Below, in pieces: positions 58,354-64,000 of a DNA stretch of 64,000 nt. Made by a program: the position numbers and the translations under genes. Origin of the DNA: Piscinibacter defluvii (lineage in GTDB: Bacteria > Pseudomonadota > Gammaproteobacteria > Burkholderiales > Burkholderiaceae_C); the NCBI RefSeq assembly GCF_004011805.1, contig NZ_ML137199.1:240790-304789 (forward strand), given 5' to 3'. Numbering within the stretch: position 1 is the stretch's first letter; the number at the start of each line of letters is the position of its first letter. Below the pieces are notes generated by a model, which made no database searches, was not told where the DNA came from, and worked only from the letters and a program-made list of their open reading frames with translations.

Positions 58354-59354
58354 GCGTAGCGCAGCTCGCCGGTCTTGCCGCCGAACACGCGGTAGGCGAA
58401 CACGGTGTAGGCGGCGATCGCCGGCACCGAGATGCAGGTGCCGATCAGGATCACCTTCAGCGCCGCCGGGCTGCTGGCGGCCTGCCAGATCGTCAACCGG
58501 TCGATCACCACGTAGGGGTAGAGGCTGTAGGCCAGGCCGAGGAAGCCGAGCACGAACACCACGATCAGCAGCACGAAGGGCAGGGCGCACAGCGGCCCGC
58601 GCACCGCGCGCGTGCCCAGCAGCGCACGCACCGCGAGCAGCGCCAGCGCCGTCATCAGCGGGATGGCCGACAGCGCGATGATCTCCGGCAGCACGAACCA
58701 GCGTTCGCGCACCGTCGCGCTGATCCAGGGCGTGGCCATCGAGATCAGCAGCAGGCCGCCGACCATCGGCCACCAGGCCAGGCGGGCCCAGTCGACGGCG
58801 CGCTGCTGCAGCTCGCCCTCGGTCTTCATCACCAGCCAGCAGGCCCCGAGCAGCACGTAGGCCATCGGCAGCGCGAGCGCGATCGCGGCGGCGAACAGCG
58901 GGTAGTTCCAGCCCTCGCCGAAGCCGCTCACGTAGCGCCCGAGCATCCAGCCCTGCGCCAGCGAGGCGAGCATCGAGCCGGCGAAGAAGGCGCGGTCCCA
59001 CAGCGGCTTGTGCAGTGCCTTGGCCTTGACGCGGAAGTCGAACGCCACGCCGCGCAGGATCAGCCCGAGCAGCATCAGCGTGACCGGCAGGTAGAGCTCG
59101 GTGAGCACCAGGCCGTGCGCCTTCGGGAAGGCGATCAGCAGGATGCCGATGCCCAGCACCAGCCAGGTCTCGTTGGCGTCCCAGAACGGGCCGATCGAGG
59201 CCACCATCACGTCCTTCTGCTCGGGCGTGGCACGGTGCATCAGCATGCCCACGCCGAGGTCGTAGCCGTCGCTGATCACGTAGACCAGCATCGAGACGCC
59301 CATCAGCGCCATGAAGATGACGGGCAGCATCTCGTCGAAGGACATGAGGTTCAT
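58350..59354 (-). CDS. cydB: Cytochrome bd ubiquinol oxidase subunit II
   Basis: 334 residues, eight or nine helices, partner of CydA in the bd quinol oxidase. Family landmarks: LVYVISDGYDLGVGMLMHR near residues 24-42, GPFWDANETWLVLG near 54-67, LILRGVAFDFRVKA near 95-108 and the closing AAYTVFAYRVFGGKT. The ATG at 59354 overlaps the cydA stop (ATGA). The C-terminus GGKTGELRYA overlaps the next gene. This forms an uninterrupted regulator-cydA-cydB-HExxH operon. Confidence 0.95.
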   Translation of the reverse strand: MNLMSFDEMLPVIFMALMGVSMLVYVISDGYDLGVGMLMHRATPEQKDVMVASIGPFWDANETWLVLGIGILLIAFPKAHGLVLTELYLPVTLMLLGLILRGVAFDFRVKAKALHKPLWDRAFFAGSMLASLAQGWMLGRYVSGFGEGWNYPLFAAAIALALPMAYVLLGACWLVMKTEGELQQRAVDWARLAWWPMVGGLLLISMATPWISATVRERWFVLPEIIALSAIPLMTALALLAVRALLGTRAVRGPLCALPFVLLIVVFVLGFLGLAYSLYPYVVIDRLTIWQAASSPAALKVILIGTCISVPAIAAYTVFAYRVFGGKTGELRYA

Positions 59355-60751
59355 CTGAAGCTCCGGCTCACCACCGGCGAGGTGATCGCCCCCACCGGCG
59401 TGGCGGCGAGTTCCTCCTCGTCCACGCGCAGCACCTGCTCGGGCTTCTCGGCCATGTACTTCAGCACGCCGATGTAGGCGACGATCAGTGCGAGATAGAC
59501 CGTGACGTACAGCGTGAGCGTGAGCGCGATCATCGGCGCGGGCACGTTCGAGGCCACGTCCGCGGTGCGCAGCAGGCCGAACACCATGAAGGGCTGGCGG
59601 CCGATCTCGGTGACGTACCAGCCGGCCACCGTCGCGACCCAGCCCGAGAAGGTCATGCCGGCGAGCAGCCAGAGCAGCCGGCGCGGCAGCGCCTCGGGCC
59701 GCCATTGCGCGCGCCGTGCCAGCCACCACCCGGCCCAGGCGGTGGCCAGCATCAGCACGCCCATGCCGACCATCGTGCGGAAGGCCCAGAACACCGGCAG
59801 CACCGGCGGGTGTGCGCCCTCGAATTCGTTCAGGCCCTTGATCTCGCCATCGGGGTCGTGCGTCAGGATCAGGCTGGCCCCGCGCGGGATGCCGATCTCG
59901 AAGTGGTTGGTGCGCTTCTCGTCGTCGGGGATCGCGAACAGCAGCAGCGGCGCGCCGCGTTCGGTCTCCCACACGCCTTCCATCGCGGCGATCTTCTGCG
60001 GCTGGTGCTTCAGCGTGTTCAGGCCATGCAGGTCGCCCACCACGATCTGCAGCGGGATCAGCAGCGCGGCCAGCGTCAGGCCCACGCGCAGCGTGCGCGG
60101 CGCGGCCAGCGACGAGGCGCCGCGCAGGATCTGCCAGGCCGACAGCCCGGCCATCAGGAAGGCGCAGGTCAGCGCCGAGGCGAGCAGCATGTGCGCGAAG
60201 CGGTACGGGAACGAGGGGTTGAACACCACCTCGAGCCAGCTGCGCACGTGGAACTCGTCGTCGATGATCTCGTGGCCGGCGGGTGTCTGCAGCCAGGAGT
60301 TCAGCGCCAGGATCCAGAACGCCGACAAGGTGGTGCCGAAGGCGACGAAGAAGCTCGCCAGCAGGTGCACGCGTTCGCTCACCTTGCCGTGGCCGAACAG
60401 CATGATGCCGAGGAAGCCGGCCTCGAGGAAAAACGCGGTCAGCACCTCGTAGCCGAGCAGCGGCCCGGCCACGTTGCCGGCGCGCTCCATGAAGCCGGGC
60501 CAGTTGGTGCCGAACTGGAAGCTCATCGTCACGCCGCTGACCACGCCGAGCGCGAACGACAGCGCGAACACCTTGGTCCAGAAACGGTATGCGTTGAGCC
60601 AGGCCTGCCGGTCCTGCGGCTCCTGGCTCTTCAGGTAGCGCCAGCGGAAGAACAGCAGCAGCCAGCCCAGCGCGATCGTGATCGTCGGGAACAGGATGTG
60701 GAAGGTGATGTTGGCGGCGAACTGCATGCGCGCCAGAACGAGGGCGTCCAT
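59351..60751 (-). CDS. cydA: Cytochrome bd ubiquinol oxidase subunit I
   Basis: Heme-bearing subunit that oxidises ubiquinol and reduces O2 without proton pumping. 466 residues, short compared with E. coli CydA (522), indicating the short Q-loop subtype often called CIO. RMQFAANITFHILFPTITIALGW holds the high-spin heme His near residue 19, GWVATVAGWYVTEIGRQPF is the conserved block near 375-393, and the quinol-site loop near 240-270 is compact. No Shine-Dalgarno is seen: a 9-bp hairpin of a repeat ends directly at the ATG, described separately. Confidence 0.95.
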   Translation of the reverse strand: MDALVLARMQFAANITFHILFPTITIALGWLLLFFRWRYLKSQEPQDRQAWLNAYRFWTKVFALSFALGVVSGVTMSFQFGTNWPGFMERAGNVAGPLLGYEVLTAFFLEAGFLGIMLFGHGKVSERVHLLASFFVAFGTTLSAFWILALNSWLQTPAGHEIIDDEFHVRSWLEVVFNPSFPYRFAHMLLASALTCAFLMAGLSAWQILRGASSLAAPRTLRVGLTLAALLIPLQIVVGDLHGLNTLKHQPQKIAAMEGVWETERGAPLLLFAIPDDEKRTNHFEIGIPRGASLILTHDPDGEIKGLNEFEGAHPPVLPVFWAFRTMVGMGVLMLATAWAGWWLARRAQWRPEALPRRLLWLLAGMTFSGWVATVAGWYVTEIGRQPFMVFGLLRTADVASNVPAPMIALTLTLYVTVYLALIVAYIGVLKYMAEKPEQVLRVDEEELAATPVGAITSPVVSRSFR

Positions 60752-60829
60752 GTCAGTGGCGCCCGGCCGCCCGAAGCCACTGACGCGCCCCCGCGGGGGG
60801 CAGCGAACGAAGTGAGCGTGGGGGTTTCA
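60752..60829. repeat. Structured repeat in the cydA leader
   Basis: GTCAGTGGC and GCCACTGAC (60752-60760 and 60776-60784) form a 9-bp stem with a 15-nt loop. Next come a C-run/G-run palindrome (60787-60801) and CAGCGAACGAAGTGAGCG. The GC palindrome plus the GCGAACGAAGTGAGCG tail is typical of dispersed repeats seen between Burkholderiales genes (from memory). On the mRNA of the minus strand the 9-bp stem ends exactly at the cydA AUG. Confidence 0.65.
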
Positions 60830-60840
60830 TTGAGCATCTC

Positions 60841-61401
60841 CTAGCGTTTCGCGACGGCGACGGACTTCACCTTCTCGCCGATGTCGAGCAGGCGCTGCAC
60901 CTGGGCGCCCATCTTCATCAGGCGCGCCAGCGTCGCGGCGTCGAGCCGCTGGATCTCGTCGAACCAGCCCAGCATCAGCTCGATCAGGTCGTGCATGCCG
61001 CGCATGCGCTCGAGCGCGATGCGGTCGGCCGCATCAGCCGGCTCCTCCAGCAGCGCGTTGCGCAGCATCGACAGGGTCGGCTCGATCTCGCGCCGGCGCC
61101 GCTCCTGCGCGAGCGTGCGGAACACCTCCCAGGCGTCGGCCGGCGCGTCGAAGTACTCGCGCCGGTCGCCGCCGAAGTGGCGCAGCCGCACCAGGCGCCA
61201 GGCCTGCAGCTCCTTCAGGCCCATGCTGACGTTGGAGCGCGAGAACTCCAGCCTCTCGGCGATCTGGTCGGCGTTCAGCGGCTCGGGCGAGACGTAGATC
61301 AGCGCATAGATCTGGCCGACCGTGCGGTTGATGCCCCAGCGGCTGCCCATCTCGCCGAAATGGCCGACGAAGCTGCGGACGAGCGGACTGAGGCCGGACA
61401 T
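60841..61401 (-). CDS. GbsR/MarR-family transcriptional regulator
   Basis: 186 residues. Winged helix-turn-helix of the GbsR type (about residues 20-95; GRVY-like TVGQIYALIYVSPEPLNADQIAERL, SRSNVSMGLKELQAWRLVRLR as recognition helix and wing), then a C-terminal helical region that probably dimerises. It heads the cyd operon and is likely to control it. The AT-rich palindromes at 61439-61462 lie 38 bp upstream of its start and are the best operator candidates. Effector unknown. The ATG at 61401 gives MSGLSPLVRSFV. Confidence 0.88.
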   Translation of the reverse strand: MSGLSPLVRSFVGHFGEMGSRWGINRTVGQIYALIYVSPEPLNADQIAERLEFSRSNVSMGLKELQAWRLVRLRHFGGDRREYFDAPADAWEVFRTLAQERRRREIEPTLSMLRNALLEEPADAADRIALERMRGMHDLIELMLGWFDEIQRLDAATLARLMKMGAQVQRLLDIGEKVKSVAVAKR

Positions 61402-61416
61402 GGGTCGACGGGTGAA

Positions 61417-61430
61417 TTGCGCTGGATCAA
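61417..61430. promoter_or_regulatory. FNR/Anr-like half-perfect box upstream of the cyd operon
   Basis: TTGCG-CTGG-ATCAA; FNR consensus is TTGAT-N4-ATCAA, so 8 of 10 positions match and one half-site is perfect. It lies 16 bp before the regulator start. bd oxidase operons are frequently FNR/Anr-controlled, which makes the match plausible but not proven. Confidence 0.35.
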
Positions 61431-61438
61431 GAGTGTCG

Positions 61439-61462
61439 CTGAAATTTCAGTAATTTCTGAAA
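61439..61462. promoter_or_regulatory. Three-half-site palindromic operator candidate
   Basis: CTGAAA-TTTCAG (61439-61450) is a perfect 12-bp palindrome. Six bases later (TAATTT) comes a third half-site CTGAAA (61457-61462), so the second and third arms form a second dyad. This is an AT-rich island in a GC-rich window, in the 110-bp gap between the divergent GbsR-type regulator and DUF3429 genes. Confidence 0.5.
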
Positions 61463-61511
61463 ACTCAGGACGCCCGGAGGGTGAAAGAAGGGGCTGAAGG
61501 ACAATCCCGCC

Positions 61512-61991
61512 ATGTCGTCCGCCACGCTGACCCCGACCCCCGTCCCCACGCCCGGACCGGCCCCGTTGCCCGGGCCAAGCGCGGCCGCGCTGCGCCTGGG
61601 GTATGCGGGGCTGATCCCCTTCGTCGCCGGTGCGCTGCTGACCTGGTTGGTGCGGCCGGACGCACACCCCTACGTGACGCTGGCGCTGTCCGCCTACGCG
61701 GCGGTGATCGTGTCCTTCCTGGGCGGCATCCACTGGGGCTTTGCGATGCGCCGGGCCGAGGCGCTGCCGAGCCTGCTGTGGTGGGGTGTGACACCCTCGC
61801 TGCTGGCCTGGGTGGCGGTGATGATGCCGCCCTACGCCGGGCTGGTGCTGCACGGGGTGGCGCTGGTGCTGTGCTACCTGGTCGACCGGCGTGTCTACCC
61901 GGCGCAGGGGGCGGCGGCCTGGCTGACGCTGCGCTTCCGGCTCTCGGCCGTTGCGGCGCTGGCGTGTTTCCTCGGGGCCGCCGGAGCCTGA
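61512..61991 (+). CDS. DUF3429 membrane protein
   Basis: 159 residues with about five transmembrane helices after a Pro/Thr-rich N-terminus (PTPVPTPGPAPLPGP). LRLGYAGLIPFVAGALLTW, SYAAVIVSFLGGIHWGFAM-type (here AYAAVIVSFLGGIHWGFAMRR) and LVDRRVYP are the DUF3429 hallmarks. Function unknown. ACAAT preceded by G, six bases from the ATG, may be a weak -10 box giving a leaderless mRNA. It is divergent from the cyd regulator and may share its operator region. The M61 peptidase starts one base after the stop codon. Confidence 0.85.
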   Translation: MSSATLTPTPVPTPGPAPLPGPSAAALRLGYAGLIPFVAGALLTWLVRPDAHPYVTLALSAYAAVIVSFLGGIHWGFAMRRAEALPSLLWWGVTPSLLAWVAVMMPPYAGLVLHGVALVLCYLVDRRVYPAQGAAAWLTLRFRLSAVAALACFLGAAGA

Positions 61992-61992
61992 G

Positions 61993-63735
61993 ATGGTCAC
62001 CTACCGCCTCGACGTCGCCGACCCGAACGCGCACCTGTTCGAGCTCACGCTGACGCTGCCGCGGCCGGAGGCTCGCCAGCAGGTGAGCCTGCCGGTGTGG
62101 ATTCCCGGCAGCTACCTGGTGCGCGAGTTCGCGCGCCACCTGTCCGGGCTGCGCGCCACCCAGGGCGGCCACGAGCGCGCGGTGAATCAGCTCGACAAGG
62201 CCACCTGGGAGGTGGCCTGCGAGGGCGGCACCACGCTGACGCTGCGCTGGCGCGTCTATGCCTTCGACACCTCGGTGCGCGCGGCCTACCTCGACGCGAC
62301 CCGCGGCTTCTTCAACGGCACCGGCGTGTTCCTGCGCGTGCACGGGCGCGAGAGCGAGCCGCACCGGCTGCAGATCGGGCGCCTGCCGCGCGGCTGGGAG
62401 ATCGCCACCGCGCTGAGCGCCGCGCCGGGCGGCGGCTTCGTCGCGTCGGACTACGACGAACTGGTCGACCACCCGGTCGAACTGGGCCGCTTCTGGCGCG
62501 GCGAGTTCCTGGCGCACGACGTGCCGCACGAGTTCGTCGTGGCCGGCGCGCTGCCCGATTTCGACGGCGAGCGGCTGCTCGCCGACACGCAGCGCCTCTG
62601 CGAGGCGCAGATCGCCTTCTGGCACGGCGGGCGCAGCCGCGGCAAGAGTCCGCGCGCGCCGTTCGAGCGCTACGTGTTTCTGCTCAACACCGCGGAAGAC
62701 GGCCACGGCGGCCTGGAGCACCGCGCCAGCACCGCGCTGCTGTCGGCGCGGCGCAACCTGCCGGCACGCGGCAGCACGGAGGTCTCGGACAACTACGTCG
62801 AGCTGCTCGGGCTGATCAGCCACGAGTACTTCCACACCTGGAACGTCAAGCGCCTGCGGCCGGCGGAGTTCGTCCGCTACGACTACACGCGCGAGAACTA
62901 CACTGAGCTGTTGTGGTTCTTCGAGGGCTTCACCTCCTACTACGACGACCTGTTCCTGCGCCGCTGCGGCCTGATCGACCCCGCGCGTTACCTGCGCCTG
63001 CTGGGCCGCACCGTCACCGCCGTGCAGGCGAGCCCCGGGCGGCAGGTGCAGAGCGTCGCGCAGGCCAGCTTCGACGCCTGGGTCAAGTACTACCGCAGCG
63101 ACGAGAACACGCCCAACGCGACCATCAGCTACTACGCCAAGGGCGCGCTGGTGGCGCTGGCGCTGGACCTGAGCCTGCGCCGCGACGGCGGTTCGCTCGA
63201 CGCGGTGCTGCGCCGGCTGTGGGACGGCAGCGCTGGCGGTCCGATCGGCGAGGCCGACGTGGCCGCGGCCCTGGAGGCGGTGGGCGGCCGCTCGTACGCC
63301 CGCGAGCTGGCCGACTGGGTGCACGGCACCGGCGAGCTGCCGCTGCAGGAGCTGCTCGCGGCGGCCGGTGTCGCCTGGCAGTCCCAGGCGCCGTCGATGG
63401 CGCAGCGCCTCGGCCTGCGCGTCAGCGAGTCGGCCCTGGGCGGCATCAAGGCCACGCATGTGCTGCGCGGCGGTGCGGCCGAGGCCGCGGGCATCGCCGC
63501 CGGCGACGAGCTGCTGGCGCTCGGCGGCTGGCGCCTGCGCCGGCTCGACGACGCACAGCGCGTGCTGCGCCCGGGCGACACCGCCGAGCTGCTGGCCGTG
63601 CGCGACCAGCGCGTGCTGAGCCTGTCGCTGCGCCTGCCGGCCGACGCCAGCCTCGGCGCACCGGTGCAGCTGGCGCCGGCGCCCAAGCCGAACGCGGCGG
63701 CACTGGCCCTGCGCGAGGCATGGTTGGGCCGCTGA
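61993..63735 (+). CDS. M61 family peptidase with PDZ domain
   Basis: 580 residues, related to glycyl aminopeptidase of Sphingomonas. N-terminal beta domain (VSLPVWIPGSYLVREFARHL near 29-48), then the thermolysin-like catalytic part with HEYFH at H277-E278-H281 (LISHEYFHTWNVKRL) and the third zinc ligand in FFEGFTSYYDDL near 311. A PDZ domain follows near 465-545 (GGAAEAAGIAAGDELLALGG). No signal peptide is seen, so a cytosolic location is likely. It overlaps the next gene by 16 bp. Confidence 0.93.
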   Translation: MVTYRLDVADPNAHLFELTLTLPRPEARQQVSLPVWIPGSYLVREFARHLSGLRATQGGHERAVNQLDKATWEVACEGGTTLTLRWRVYAFDTSVRAAYLDATRGFFNGTGVFLRVHGRESEPHRLQIGRLPRGWEIATALSAAPGGGFVASDYDELVDHPVELGRFWRGEFLAHDVPHEFVVAGALPDFDGERLLADTQRLCEAQIAFWHGGRSRGKSPRAPFERYVFLLNTAEDGHGGLEHRASTALLSARRNLPARGSTEVSDNYVELLGLISHEYFHTWNVKRLRPAEFVRYDYTRENYTELLWFFEGFTSYYDDLFLRRCGLIDPARYLRLLGRTVTAVQASPGRQVQSVAQASFDAWVKYYRSDENTPNATISYYAKGALVALALDLSLRRDGGSLDAVLRRLWDGSAGGPIGEADVAAALEAVGGRSYARELADWVHGTGELPLQELLAAAGVAWQSQAPSMAQRLGLRVSESALGGIKATHVLRGGAAEAAGIAAGDELLALGGWRLRRLDDAQRVLRPGDTAELLAVRDQRVLSLSLRLPADASLGAPVQLAPAPKPNAAALALREAWLGR

Positions 63736-64000
63736 ACCGCACCGCCTTCGCGCTGCGCCGGCGCCTTGCCGGGGTCCTGCTGGTGATCGGCGTCGCCGTG
63801 CTGCACCTGCTGGTCGCCGAGTGGCTGGGCGAACGCATGGCGCAGTGGTCGGCCGATGCCGCGCTGCCCGAGCGCCTGCAGGCGGTCTACGTGCGCGAGC
63901 TGCAGCCGCAGGCCCCGCCGGCGGTGGCGCCGGCCCCGCCGCCGGCACCCGCCCCGGCGCCGCGCGCCGCGCCGCGGCCGACGCCGCCGGCCTCGGCGCC
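63720..64000 (+). CDS. DUF3108-type envelope protein, 3'-truncated by window edge
   Basis: Only the first 93 residues are present. A charged start (MVGPLNRTAFALRRRL) leads into a transmembrane segment (about 17-35, AGVLLVIGVAVLHLLVAEWL) and then a Pro/Ala-rich linker full of PAP repeats, resembling the periplasmic linkers of TonB-like or DUF3108 proteins that follow M61 genes in betaproteobacteria. The conserved domain is outside the window, so the assignment is tentative. The ATG at 63720 lies within the M61 gene end. Confidence 0.6.
   Translation, partial: MVGPLNRTAFALRRRLAGVLLVIGVAVLHLLVAEWLGERMAQWSADAALPERLQAVYVRELQPQAPPAVAPAPPPAPAPAPRAAPRPTPPASA

Noticed and set aside
60752..60784. 9-bp inverted repeat as a possible insertion-sequence end
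   Set aside because: No transposase gene and no target duplication are seen; it fits a dispersed palindromic repeat better.
60631..60837. 68-codon minus-strand frame starting in the cydA leader
   Set aside because: It is read from the repeat and then out of frame through cydA; no independent support.

Overview
The window is a gene-dense, very GC-rich chromosomal segment from a betaproteobacterium, most likely a Burkholderiales of the Rubrivivax/Leptothrix/Methylibium type. This rests on gene order (rubredoxin-pilGHIJ-chpA; yqgE-ruvX-pyrR-pyrB-pseudo-dihydroorotase; coxB-coxA-ctaG-coxC-ctaA-ctaB-sco-rpoH), on small betaproteobacterial families (DUF2970, DUF2244, DUF3429, the 38-aa oxidase assembly peptide) and on GC-rich intergenic repeats of a kind common in that order. 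I see no phage, insertion sequence, CRISPR, rRNA or tRNA, and no gap above about 165 bp, so this is core genome rather than an island.

Layout. 1-5.5 kb: the 3' part of a phosphofructokinase, mpl (murein recycling), two small envelope proteins, hemL and thiD. 5.7-17.1 kb: rubredoxin, then the Pil-Chp chemosensory system for type IV pili (pilG, pilH, pilI, pilJ and the 2093-aa hybrid kinase chpA), ending with a diguanylate cyclase. 17.1-25.8 kb: photolyase, yqgE, ruvX, the coupled pyrR-pyrB-pyrX operon, an acyltransferase, and an overlapping pair made of an archaeal-type NMP/thymidine phosphorylase and an archaeal-type PRPP synthetase. 25.8-32.1 kb: a degenerate HD-GYP protein, gpmA, a membrane rhodanese, grxC, secB, gpsA, trmL, comF and a BioC-like methyltransferase. 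32.2-41.9 kb: a full caa3-type cytochrome c oxidase locus with structural subunits, copper chaperones and heme A synthesis. 41.9-49.8 kb: rpoH behind a CIRCE operator, two periplasmic cytochromes c, a MASE1/CHASE/PAS hybrid kinase, an aldo/keto reductase and ychF. 49.9-57.5 kb: pirin, a coupled AsmA-MOSC-EamA operon, a UbiH-like hydroxylase, dsbC and an MhpD-family hydratase. 57.5-64 kb: a GbsR/MarR regulator-cydA-cydB-HExxH protein operon (bd oxidase), DUF3429, an M61 peptidase and the start of a DUF3108-type protein.

Respiration dominates: caa3 oxidase and its maturation set, bd oxidase with its own regulator, cytochromes c, a UbiH-like quinone hydroxylase, and thiol-redox proteins (DsbC, GrxC, rhodanese). 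Most neighbouring genes overlap at ATGA or GTGA junctions. Several genes have a -10 box only 6-10 nt before the start codon, which suggests leaderless or very short-leader mRNAs. The best leads are the phosphorylase/PRPP-synthetase pair, the CIRCE site on rpoH, the hairpin that abuts the cydA start, the HExxH gene in the cyd operon, and a two-copy palindromic element whose stems covary.
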